The notes under the pieces: generated by a model
Told to the model about the DNA's origin: nothing
Seen by the model: only the letters and a program-made list of their open reading frames with translations
Databases searched by the model: none
Assembly (NCBI GenBank): GCA_006176705.1
Contig: QRFJ01007189.1
Location: 1-64,000 of the forward strand
DNA: 64,000 nt
Reading direction: 5' to 3'
Source of the DNA: Cocos nucifera
Lineage: Eukaryota; Streptophyta; Magnoliopsida; Arecales; Arecaceae
Program-made: the position numbers and the translations under genes
Part shown: piece after piece, positions 35,379 to 45,700 of the stretch
Numbering within the stretch: position 1 is the first letter of the stretch
Layout of the letters: each line of letters opens with the position of its first letter

Positions 35379-36753
35379 AACTTCCACTTGACCTAAAGTC
35401 AATTAGCTATAAATCTAAATTTCATCTTCTCAAGGTGGGCTTTGATCTTCTATTATCCCAATGGCTTTGTTAGTGGATCAGCCATATTATCTACGATGTC
35501 GACTCTCTTGACCTCGACGTATCCCTTCTTGAGATAATCGCAAATGAGGTGGAATCATCACTCGATATGCTTGAATTTTTCATGAGACCTTAACTCCTTA
35601 GCTAGGGCTATGGTGCCATTATTATCGCAATATGGAGGGATGACATCCAATGGCATCACTCCGAGCTCTATGGTGACCTTTTGTATCAGAATGCCTCCTT
35701 CGCAGCTTCCAACATAGTAATGTATTCTACTTCCATGGTGGAGTCTGCTATCACTATCTGCTTGAAACTCTTTCAGCTAACAGCACCACCATTGCATAAA
35801 AATAGACTTTCAAATGTTGACTTTCAATGTCGACTTTCGATCATCTATATCGAAGATAAATTCCAAATTTGTATACCCATAGACATGAAGTTCTCCATTA
35901 CCAAAGACTAGAAACATATCCTTAGTCCTTCTTAAGTACTTAAGGATACACTTTATAGAAGTCTAGTGCTCTTCACCTGAATTTGACTGATACCTGCTCG
36001 TGACACTCACAGCATGATCGATATCAGGTCATGTACATAGCATGGCATACATGAGGCTCTCTAATGTCGAAGCATAAGGGATCTTGCTCATGCGTTCTAT
36101 CTCCTCAAGTGTGCTAGGGCACATCTTCTTGGAGAGATGAATGCCATGTCTAAAAGGTACTAGATCCTTTTTGGAGTTTTCCATGCTAAACCTCTTTAGC
36201 AGCTCCTCTATGTACATCTTCTATGAAAGTTCTAGCATCCTATTTGGTCTATCCTATAGATCTTAATTTTCAGAATAAAGGATGCTTCTCCTAGATCTTT
36301 CATAGAGAACTCTTTAGACAACCATATTTTGATCATGATCAATATGGAAATATCATGTCTAATTAGGAGGATTTCATCCACGTACAGTACAAGAAAGACA
36401 ACAGCAATCCCACTGACCTTTGTGAATACACATGACTCCTCATTTTTGATGAAATCAAATAATTTGATCATATCATTGAAATGAGCATTCCAGCTCTGAG
36501 ATACTTGCTTAAGTCTATATATGGATATTTGCAGCTTGCATACCTTGTGATCACCATCACTGGGTGTGAAACCAAGCGACTGTTCCATATAGATATCTTT
36601 CTTAAGATATCCATTTAAGAATGCTATTTTTACACTCATCTGCCATATTTTATAATAAAAATAGGCTACAATAGCAAGCAATGTGCGGATAGATTTAAGC
36701 ATGGCCACTGGCAAAAAGATATTCTAATAGTCAATGCCTTTTCGCTGACTATA
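35379..36753 (-). pseudogene. A2 RNase H and C-terminal reverse transcriptase (broken)
   Basis: RT blocks on the minus strand: AFLNGYLKKDIYMEQSLGF, VCKLQISIYRLKQVSQSW, VLYVDEILLIRHD (YVDD changed to YVDE) and FSMKDLGEASFIL. Then KIPYASTLESLMYAMLCT and a stop-rich RNase H down to about 35400. The RT gene is interrupted at 36753 by G1 and resumes at 43925. Confidence 0.82.
36749..36753. other. Left target-site duplication of G1
   Basis: CTATA, repeated at 43925-43929 on the other side of G1. Removing one copy and G1 rejoins the A2 RT sequence (GACTATACC region, equivalent to 5256-5262 in A1). Confidence 0.92.
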
Positions 36754-38372
36754 TGATAAACATCATAAATTCACCAATAGAAGTATTAATTTATCAATTA
36801 ATTAATATTAATTTTTAAAAATTAATAATCAATTTATATATAATTTTTGAAAAATTCATATTTTTATTAATTAAAAAATTAATTAAAAAATAATAAAAAT
36901 TAATAAAAATTAAAAAATATAATTTTACTATCAATAGAAAGAGCTCATTTTTCTAATCATAATGAAATAAATTTCAAGTAAAACGGAGCTAAAATGAAAA
37001 AGATATGAATTTTTAAAAAAATAAAATAAATAAAAATTAAATAAAAAAGAAAACGGCTCAGCCGGCTCCGCAAGCCGAGCCACCAAGCCAAGCCGAGCCA
37101 TCAAGCCGACTCAGCCATTGAAGCCATCAGCCGGTCCACGATCCAGGCGTGGACCGCCAGCTCAGCAAATTTCGGCGAATCAGAGATTGCCACGTGGTGG
37201 ACCTAGACCCCTTAAGGGTCTACAGAAATTTATCGCGGCTCATAAGGGTAATTCAGTCTTTTCGTCCGACAACAGCGGCGCTGATTGGTTGCGGTGTGCG
37301 GTGCGGCCGGTCCACGCGGTCCATGGGAACAGTTATTGCGCGATCGGACGGATGTGGTTGTTTGCGGTCAGGATCGGACGGACGGCATTTGGTTGCTTCC
37401 GAATTTTATTCAGATACAAACATCACGCAGATCACCATCGGACGGCAGCGCTCGATCCAAGCGATGATCCGACGGTCCAGAACGCTGTCGACGACGATCA
37501 AGACTCCCGAAGCATGATTTACGGCCAGATTTTCTCGATCAAGTGCGATCCAACGGCCAGAATTTAATCCGACCCGATCTGAGCTTATCTGCATCCGATT
37601 TTGATGATTTTTGTACTGTTGGATTCCTGTTGAACAGCTGGATTTTATCAGATTTACCAGAGTCATATCTGAGCTATTTTGATTCAAATTTCATCCAAAT
37701 TTGTTTGTATTTTGATGATTACAAAGGCATTAGTCCCATATTGCCTTTAGAAAAAATATCCAGCCCTCCTAGCTCTATAAAAAGGATCCCTAAGGCCATC
37801 TAAGAAATTAACATCTCCGATCAAGGTGAAGCTTTGGTACAGGGCGAAGCCAGGCTATGGGTTAAAGGCTGCTTCGAAGCAACGGGTGCCGAGAAGAAGA
37901 GCCGAGCTTCTACACCATCTTTCTGCCAATGCTGATCCAAGATCAGAGATCAGGCTATTTTATTTTATTTTTTTTTCTTTTTTATGTATTTAAATTCTAA
38001 AATTTTAATTAATAAAAATTTTATTTTTGCATTTTAATTTCTTGCTTTTTATTTTTATTGCAATTTAATTTCTGCACTTTAAATTATTACTTTGCAAGTA
38101 GATGCTAAGATCTAACTAATAGATCTTAGTACCAAGTTTAAATTCCTGCATCTTTTAATTTTTATTTTTAATATTCCGACTTCACTTTTGATTCTGAAAA
38201 CTCAAATTCTTTTCTTCTTTTCTTTCCAAAAATCAAAGATTTCAAATCTAAAATACTACCTTCCCTGTGGATTCGACCCGACTCACTACTATTTACGTTT
38301 TTTCAATAATTTTAAGAAGTCGGATTAAACTGATAAACACGATGTCTTAACGACAGCATCGCATCCCTATCA
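36754..38372 (+). mobile_element. 5' LTR of gypsy-type element G1
   Basis: 1619 bp, starts TGATAAACATCATAAATTC and ends CCTATCA. The first 300 bp are very AT-rich. A GC-rich island (about 37050-37560) follows, with AGCCGAGCC words. A TATA box (TATAAAAAGG) lies at 37776 and the R/U5 part ends with CGACAGCATCG. The 3' copy differs by roughly 40 bases by hand comparison, almost all transitions. ORFs inside the island (37118-37567) also appear in the 3' LTR but in shifted frames and are not genes. Confidence 0.93.
37776..37785 (+). promoter_or_regulatory. TATA box of the G1 LTR
   Basis: TATAAAAAGG after a CCAGCCCTCCTAGC stretch. The same box is at 43331 in the 3' LTR. Transcription would start some 30 bp downstream. 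Confidence 0.65.
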
Positions 38373-38378
38373 AGTTTT

Positions 38379-38396
38379 TGGCGCCGTTGCCGGGGA
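38379..38396 (+). other. Primer binding site of G1, tRNA-Asp type
   Basis: TGGCGCCGTTGCCGGGGA, complementary to the 3' end of plant tRNA-Asp (CCCCGGCAACGGCGCCA), six bases after the LTR end. This PBS is used by many Athila/Tat and other plant gypsy elements. Confidence 0.88.
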
Positions 38397-38467
38397 AGGT
38401 TTTTGATTTTTAATTTTAATTTCTTTGATTTATTTTAAAAATAATTTCGGCAAACCTATCAAGTTTT

Positions 38468-38484
38468 TGGCGCCGTTGCCGGGA
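38468..38484 (+). repeat. Second copy of the LTR-end/PBS module of G1
   Basis: TGGCGCCGTTGCCGGGA lies 89 bp after the first PBS. The copied part is longer than the PBS: it begins at CCTATCA, the LTR's last seven bases, and includes the AGTTTT spacer (38455-38484 against 38366-38395). A 17-base PBS with its LTR-end context is thus present twice. Confidence 0.85.
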
Positions 38485-38652
38485 GGGAATAGATGCTATT
38501 TTTTTTCTTTGATTTCTTTGATTTTTTTTTGTAAATTAATTATATTTTTTTAATATTGCTTACTAATTTTTTTATTTATTTTGTAGAAAAAAAAAAGAGA
38601 AAACGAAGAAAGCATCTTTGGTAAGATCAATCCTAACCCTAGTCCCCTTTTC

Positions 38653-38684
<32 letters not shown>

Positions 38685-39739
38685 AAATTAATTTAAAAAA
38701 TATTTATTTAAACCTAATTAAAAGCCTCATGATAAGATTAGAAACCCTAACTGTTTAGAGCATGCATCATATTAGTTTTATTTTTATTTTTAGTTTTTTT
38801 TTTTTTTTTTTTTTGGTGATTGCTGGAAGCAAGGTAAGCCTTTCAGAATTCAATTAGTTGCATGCATCTAGTTTAAATTGCATAAAACCCTTTGATTGAA
38901 TTTTTTTTTTTTTTTCATGCATATTTATATTAAATCAAATTAAGGGCACAACCCAATTAAACAAGATAAGGTGGGGATTTGATCACCCTTCCTTAGCCCA
39001 CAAACAACCAACCAGCATCCTGCATTGACCTAAGTCTTTAATTTTAAAATCAATTAGACATCAACCCTAGGAACTCGAGCTCAATAGGACAAGGAATCTT
39101 AAGAGTTGAACTGGATTAGGATGGTGTCTAGGAAAGTGGTTCAGGGACGATTGGGCCCGAAGGAAGATGGTTTCTAATTGGTTCCGTTCGCTTACCTGGC
39201 CAAGCACAATTGGTGTCTAAGGCAAGCAACGGGGGGACTCCCACCGACCTTACACTTACCTGACTAGTTGATTGGCTAATCCTATACTTGGAGGGCTTGA
39301 AGGTGACCTTGGCAGTTAGGAGCTGTCTAGATCTAGGATAACCCTTAGTCAGGATTGATTGACCAACTTGATTGCTAACCAATATTAGATTTAATTAAAC
39401 CGAATTCTTCTCTTTCTTCTTAGTTCTAGGACTCCTTAGGACCTCTTCTTTAGAACTCTTTTTTTCTTTCTTCTCCTTTCTCCTCTAAAAATAAAATAAA
39501 ATAAAAATTAAACTAACTAAAAATTAATAATTAAATTAAATTAAAATTAACAAATAAAAATAATTAAAAAAATTAATTTTTAATATAATAAAATAATAAT
39601 AATAATAATAAATAAATAAAAATATTCTAAAAATTTTTAAACCATACATTAGGGTTACACCATGCATGGTAGGAAATCGCTTTTTCTGATTTAGTTGAAC
39701 TTAATTGAATGGTTGATTCACATTAAACATAATAATCAA
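38485..39739 (+). mobile_element. G1 leader
   Basis: Mostly AT-rich non-coding sequence with T and A runs (38796-38815, 38909-38925) and an AAT tract (about 39590-39625). A more even-composition block at 38940-39390 has GGGACGATTGGGCCCGAAGG and GGGGGGACTCCCACC. I see no domain-bearing frame. Confidence 0.6.
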
Positions 39740-40990
39740 ATGGCTAATATAAATCTAATAGTCCAAAAATTAGAAAAAGTTGACCTTCTTGATCAGAAAA
39801 TAGATCAACTCCTAACCTTAGGTCAACAATCTTCTAATTATCAGGAGAGTTATTCAATCTGTGCTAGTCCAACCCATCATATAAGTGAATATCCTATGAC
39901 TGCACAGTTTCCATATTTTATCCAAGAACAAGTTCAAGCTACTCAAGGATACTCCAAATTGATTAATGACCCATTTTCAAATTCATATAATTCAGATTGG
40001 AGTAACTTTAATTTTTCTTGGACATCCCAACAGACTCAGGCTCAGACCCAAATTTCACTTGAGCAAAATTATCAAAATTATGCCTATAATAATGGTCAGC
40101 CTAGTCAGTTTAACCAGCCATCATATTATAATCAGCCTTCATACCCACCTCCTCAACAGACCAATCTAGCTGATGATAGATTTAACCAACTTCAACAATT
40201 AATTCTAACTCAACAGCAATCTATCACCAGACTAGAAGCTCAAATAGGACAATTAGTTGAGTCTAACATGAGGAGAGAACTAGATCAACTACCAAACCTA
40301 CCAATTTCAAATAACCCACCTAATGACCACCAACCACCTGGATTAAATTATCAATCTAATATTTCATCTAAGAATCCCCAATTTGAGAATACCAAAGTAA
40401 TTCCTGAACTTAAAAGCTATAGGATTCTTATGGAACCATACCAAGACCAGGTGAGAGAGGCTAGTACTGATGCTAGCCAAAATGAAAATTTAGAGGAACT
40501 GGTTAGTACTGAGACTAACCACATAGAAGAACCCAAGCCAAGAATTAGTACTGATGCTAGTTCCAATTTAAATGAGATAGAAATAGGAAAAAAGAGAATA
40601 GATGATTTACCCGAGACTTATAAACCTAATGTCCTATTCTCTTCAACCCTAGAAGCTGGTTCTTCTTATAAAAATCAAAAGGCATGTAATGAAATATCAA
40701 TGGAGTTATTTAAGCAGGGTCATATTAATTTACCTCCAGAATTAAAACTGCCTTTAGTCACCATTCCAGCACCCATTGAATCAAACTTAACTCCTAAAAC
40801 TCCATTCATGAGCATTTTAGAAGAACAAATAGGAGAAATTCTTAATAAACATGGGTCTGAGAATGGAATCATAAATTATATCCCTAAAATTAACAAAGAT
40901 TATATCAATAATGGGATTAAACATCAACTTTCTGAGATTGGCAATCCAAAACCATTGGAATTTGTCAATCCAATATTCGACACAGGATAG
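39740..40990 (+). CDS. G1 gag-like protein, 416 aa, open
   Basis: An uninterrupted frame. The first ATG is at 39740 (MANINLIVQKLEKVDLLDQK). Upstream in-frame codons to 39695 begin only with TTG, so I start at the ATG. The order is an N-terminal amphipathic segment (1-27), a decayed zinc-knuckle-like CASPTHHISEYP (41-52), a DPFSNSYNSDW...FSW motif (77-94) that recalls the gag C-terminal part of Athila-like gypsy elements, a Gln/Asn/Tyr/Pro-rich stretch (95-142), and a coiled-coil-like QLILTQQQSITRLEAQIGQL (153-172). An acidic region with repeated STDAS/STETN words (about 235-285) and a C-terminal part I cannot place follow. It lacks protease, RT and integrase, so any movement would need enzymes from a relative. 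Function as a particle protein is inferred. Confidence 0.75.
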   Translation: MANINLIVQKLEKVDLLDQKIDQLLTLGQQSSNYQESYSICASPTHHISEYPMTAQFPYFIQEQVQATQGYSKLINDPFSNSYNSDWSNFNFSWTSQQTQAQTQISLEQNYQNYAYNNGQPSQFNQPSYYNQPSYPPPQQTNLADDRFNQLQQLILTQQQSITRLEAQIGQLVESNMRRELDQLPNLPISNNPPNDHQPPGLNYQSNISSKNPQFENTKVIPELKSYRILMEPYQDQVREASTDASQNENLEELVSTETNHIEEPKPRISTDASSNLNEIEIGKKRIDDLPETYKPNVLFSSTLEAGSSYKNQKACNEISMELFKQGHINLPPELKLPLVTIPAPIESNLTPKTPFMSILEEQIGEILNKHGSENGIINYIPKINKDYINNGIKHQLSEIGNPKPLEFVNPIFDTG

Positions 40991-41174
40991 TGAGCTACAT
41001 TGTGTCTGGCTGAAGACGGTAAACTTAGCGCTTGTTGGGAGGCAACCCAATATTTAGTTTTTATCTAATTTATCTTTTTAGTTTATCTCTTTTTAGGATA
41101 ATTTGAATAAGTTGGAGGGAGAGCTCAAATTTTCAAAGGCATGTGCTGGACCGAAAAAAATAAAAAATAAAAAA

Positions 41175-41205
<31 letters not shown>

Positions 41206-41890
41206 ATATATATATATATATACTGAGTTAGGTGTATTCTTTCATGTTCTTTATTACATCCTTTATTTTTTCTTCTCCATTGAGGACAATGTCGATTAAG
41301 TTGGGGGGAGGGAAAAATAAAAATTTTTTTAAAATTTTAAGTCCTCGAAAAAGTTAGTATTTAGTATTTAGATACCTGATTATGCTTAAGAATCGAATAA
41401 AACTAAGCATTTTTAAAAGAAAATTGATACACAGATCAGAGAATCTGTGAGATATTGAGGAATCAAGTATTAAGAAAATTCAATAAAGAGTTAAGTCCAG
41501 AACATAAAAATTTTTTTCTTGGAGCATTTCTAATTATTTTTACTAGCATCAAAGAAAAGTCTACTTTTTATAGGCTTGTGTAGGGTAAATATACATTTCT
41601 TCATATAAAAATTTATTTTAATAAAATAGTTTCCAAGTACTTCTCACTGAGTAACCGGATCTCTTTGCCTAAGCAAGCATTAAGTTTCGCATCAAAAGGT
41701 GGGAAGGGCAAAGAAGCTCGTTGTAAAGCTAGTCTTAACTCGTAGCCTATTTGATTCGAGCTAGTAAGCCCGAGGGGTATTCTATACCTAGTGCCCTAAA
41801 GCCAACTGGTTTGAGAGTCATTGGCCCAAGACTCGCTACATGGATCAAATAAAAAGCTTAAGGAGTTAAGACATTCAATAGTGGTACAAC

Positions 41891-41925
<35 letters not shown>

Positions 41926-42281
41926 AAAGAAACATTGGTTTCCCACCGAGTAACCGAGTCCCGTTGCCTAAGTAAGCAATGATATTCGCATCAAAAAGTG
42001 GGCAATGTGAAAATAAAAATTAATAAATGAAGGATGGAAGTAGCAATACACCTGGCTATATGAAAGTTTAGACAAATCAGAGATAAAAGTGGAATAATTT
42101 AGAAAAAGTTCTAAAAAATTTATTGTTCTTTACTTAATTTTTTTATTGATAAGTATTAATATCCCAATGATATATCTCATTTAAGCTCTACTGAATATCA
42201 ATGATCATTTTGAAAATTGCTTAAGTAAAATTCGAAACTCTAAAGTTAAAAGGTATTTAAAACTAAATTCTTTCTTTACTC
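40991..42281 (+). mobile_element. G1 3' non-coding region
   Basis: Starts with GACGGTAAACTTAGCGCTTG and TTGGGAGGCAACCCAA (about 41017-41052), a motif common after the coding region of large plant gypsy elements. It holds AAAT and TA microsatellites (about 41160-41222), a first polypurine-like motif (41282-41312), two diverged copies of a 68-bp module (41644-41711 and 41942-42009), and a poly-A run (about 41891-41924). No coding frame is evident. Confidence 0.75.
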
Positions 42282-42311
42282 GAGGACGAGCAAAGCTTAA
42301 GTTGGGGGGTG
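42282..42311 (+). other. Polypurine tract of G1
   Basis: GAGGACGAGCAAAGCTTAAG followed by TTGGGGGGTG, directly before the 3' LTR start. A close relative of it lies exactly 1000 bp upstream at 41282. Confidence 0.85.
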
Positions 42312-43924
42312 TGATAAACATCATAAATTCACCAATAGAAGTATTAATTTATCAATTAATTAATATTAATTTTTAAAAATTAATAATCAATTTATATATA
42401 ATTTTTGAAAAATTCATATTTTTATTAATTAAAAAATTAATTAAAAAATAATAAAAAATTAATAAAAATTAAAAAATAAAATTTTATTATCAATAGAAAG
42501 AGCTCATTTTTCTAATCACAACGAAATAAATTTCAAGGTAAAACGGAGCTAAAATGAAAAAGATATGAATTTTTAAAAAAATAAAATAAATAAAAATTAA
42601 ATAAAAAAGAAAACGGCTCAGCCGGCTCCGCAAGTCGAGCCACCAAGCCAAGCCAAGCCATCAAGCCGACTCAGCCGTTGAAGCCATCAGTCGGTCCACG
42701 ATCCAGGCGTGGACCGCCAGCTCAGCAAATTCCGACGAATCAGAGATTGCCACGTGGTGGACCTAGACCCCTTAAGGGTCTACAGAAATTTATCGCGGCT
42801 CACAAAGGTAATTCAGTCTTTTCGTCCGACAACAGCGGCGCTGATTGGTTGCGGTGTGCGGTGCGGCCGGTCCACGCGGTCCATGGGAACAGTTATTGCG
42901 CGATCGGACGGATGTGGTTGTTTGCGGTCAGGATCGGACGGCCGTGGTTGCTTCCGAATTTTATTCAGATACAAACATCACGCGGATCACCATCGGACGG
43001 CAGCGCTCGATCCAAGTGATGATCCGATGGTCCAGAACGCTGCCGGCGGCGATCAAGACTCCCGAAGCACGATTTGCGGCCAGATTTTCTCAATCAAGCG
43101 TGATCCAACGGCCAGAATTTAATCCGACCCGATCTGAGCTTATCTGCATCCGATTTTGATGATTTTTGGACCGTTGGATTCCTGTTGAATGGCTGGACTT
43201 TATCAGATTTACCAGAGTCATATCTAAGCTATTTTGATTCAAATTTCATCCGAATTTGTTTGTATTTTGATGATTACAAAGGCATTAGTCCCATATTGCC
43301 TTTAGAAAAAATATCCAGCCCTCCTAGCTCTATAAAAAGGACCCCAGGCCATCAGAAATTAACATCTCCGATCAAAGTGAAGCTTTGGTACAGGGCGAAG
43401 CCAGGCTATGGGTTAAAGGCGGCTTCGAAGCAACGGGTGCCGAGAAGAAGAGCCGAGCTTCTACACCATCTTTCTGCCAATGCTGATCCAAGATCAGAGA
43501 TCAGGCTATTTTATTTTTATTTTTTTTTCTTTTTTATATATTTAAATTCTGAAATTTTAATTAATAAAAATTTTATTTTTGCATTTTAATTTCTTACTTT
43601 TTATTTTTATTGCAATTTAATTTCTGCACTTTAAATTATTACTTTGCAAGTAGATGCTAAGATCTAACTAATAGATCTTAGTACCAAGTTTAAATTCTTG
43701 CATCTTTTAATTTTTATTTTTAATATTCCGACTTTACTTTTGATTCTGAAAACTCAAATCCTTTTCTTCTTTTCTTTCCAAAAATCAAAGATTTCAAATC
43801 TAAAATACTACCTTCCCTGTGGATTCGACCCGACTCACTACTATTTACGTTTTTTCAATAATTTTAAGAAGTCGGATTAAACTGATAAACACGATGTCTT
43901 AACGACAGCATCGCGTACCTATCA
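42312..43924 (+). mobile_element. 3' LTR of G1
   Basis: 1613 bp, same ends as the 5' copy (TGATAAACATC ... CCTATCA), followed by the CTATA duplication at 43925-43929. TATA at 43331. ORFs at 42678-43159 are shadows of the GC-rich island. Confidence 0.93.
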
Positions 43925-44399
43925 CTATACCCTTTTGCTACGAGTCTTACTTTGAATGTCTCTACATTTCCATTAGCACCTATCTTTCTCTTGAAGATCC
44001 ATTTACATCCAATAGGTACTATACCTTCAGGTGGATCTATCAAGGTTCAGACTTGGTTCGAGTGCATTGAGTCAAGGTCCAGACTTGGTTCAAGCACATT
44101 GAGTCAATCTTTGACTTCATTGCCTCCAACCATTTCTCGAAGTCGATATCTGATATTGGCTCATCATAGATTTTGAGATCATCACCATGAATATCATTTT
44201 CTGTGAGGAACATTTCTTCTACATCCTCTGAAATAGTACCTAAGTACCTTTAAAGAGGATGGAAAATCCTATTTGACCTACGAGCTAGAGGAGGTAGTAT
44301 CTAGGTTGGCTCTAACTGATTGGGTTCCTCGAGTTCCTTTTCTCATTGCTTATTGGAGACCTTCTCCTCAAGCTTTATCTATCTTCTGATACCACCATC
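43925..44399 (-). pseudogene. A2 N-terminal reverse transcriptase and linker (broken)
   Basis: The minus strand continues the A2 RT across G1 with KWIFKRKIG-like and TFKVRLVAKGY-like blocks at 43930-44030. An acidic integrase-RT linker follows, with a local duplication of about 45 bp (AAGGTTCAGACTTGGTTC and AAGGTCCAGACTTGGTTC at about 44041-44100). Stops are frequent. Confidence 0.7.
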
Positions 44400-45240
44400 T
44401 TGAATAAACTATTTTTCAATAAAAATGGCATGTCGACTTACAATCACATTATGATTTTCTAAAAAATAGAAGTAATATCCTAATAACTCTTTAGGATATC
44501 CTATGAATCGAGCTCTAAAGGACCTAAATTTTAACTTGTCCACCTGTTGTTTCTTAACATGGGTTGGACAATTACAAATTCTGAGGTAACTCAGATTTAA
44601 TTTCTTACCATGCCATATCTCATACAGTGTGATAGGAATGGTTTTAGAGGAAACCCTATTTAGTAAATATATTACGATCATTAGACTATATCCCTAAAAA
44701 AACTTAGAAAGATTCATGAAGCTCATCATGGATTGGACTATATCTAATAGAGTCTAATTTCTCCATTCTAAAATTTTATTGAGTTAAGGCACTCCAGATG
44801 GAGTCCATTGTGAGACTATACCATTATCTTTGAGATAGTCCAAAAATTTTCGACTAAGGTATTCACCTCCTCGATCTGATAAAAAAATCTTAATGGATTT
44901 TCTTTTTTATTTTTCTCTTTTAAGTCTAAATTTTTAAAATTTTTTAAAGACTTCAGACTTATATTGCATCAAATACACATATCCATACCGAGATAAATCA
45001 TCGATAAAGATGATGAAGTAGATATAATTGCCTCTGGCCGATAAGTTAAATGGGCCACACACATCTATGTGTACCAGGATAAGTAGGTCTATGGCCCTTT
45101 CCCTATGTCCTATAAAAGAAAGCTTGGTCATTTTGCCATAAAGGCATGATTCACAAATTGGATATGACTCGAAAGTCAATGAACTCAATAGCTTAAATTT
45201 CTTCAATTTGTTAACCCTATCTTCGACTATATGACCTAGC
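44400..45240 (-). pseudogene. A2 integrase and gag-pre-integrase (broken)
   Basis: ESCLYGKMTKLSFIGHRERA (gag-pre-integrase end) is followed by LVHIDVCGPFNLSARGNYIY and FIDDLSRYGYVYLM (core start), then a disrupted part. LLNRVSSKTIPITLYEIW and FIGYPKELLGYYF lie at 44681-44409. Closely parallel to A1's integrase, with different stops. Confidence 0.78.
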
Positions 45241-45700
45241 CTAAAATGCCATAGATACCTATCGTTTAGACTATTCCTATGTCACTTTGTTCCTATGGCA
45301 ATCATGTTTTGCTTAATATTAAAAATAGAAACATCAATATGTAACTGATAGAGACCATTTATAAGGAAATCACTTGCAATTTTATTTCTTTCAAAAAAAA
45401 TATTACAATGATCCTTAAAAAAACTAATTACATAGCCTTCCTATGCTAAACAAGAAATAAAAATCAAATTCCTGCTTGTTGTAGGCACATAAAAATAGTT
45501 TCTAAGAACTAAATCTAATTTTGATGGTAGTCGAAGAGGGTAGGTTTCTATAGCTATAGCAGCAACTCTTGCTCCATTCTTAACATATAGGATAATCTCA
45601 CCATCTCTCAGCCTCCTGCTCTCCTCGAGATCCTGTATAGAAGTCCACAAATGAGCATTAGAACCAGAGTCAAGCACCAACTGGATGCAGAAGAAATTGT
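45241..45700 (-). pseudogene. A2 protease region (broken)
   Basis: VLDSGSNAHLWTSIQDLEE holds the D-S-G of the aspartic protease near 45630-45680. It is followed by LPSKLDLVLRNYFYVP and NLIFISCLA, as in A1. A frameshift separates it from the end of gag near 45670. Confidence 0.75.

Noticed and set aside
37118..37803. Overlapping open frames (up to 149 aa) in the G1 5' LTR
   Set aside because: They arise from the GC-rich, stop-poor island. The 3' LTR has the same frames with indels that shift them (42678-43159), and no domain is recognisable.
41160..41222. AAAT/TA tract and nearby poly-A as a SINE or LINE tail
   Set aside because: No SINE A/B box or LINE frame precedes them, and both sit inside the well-bounded G1 element. 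They are simple microsatellites.
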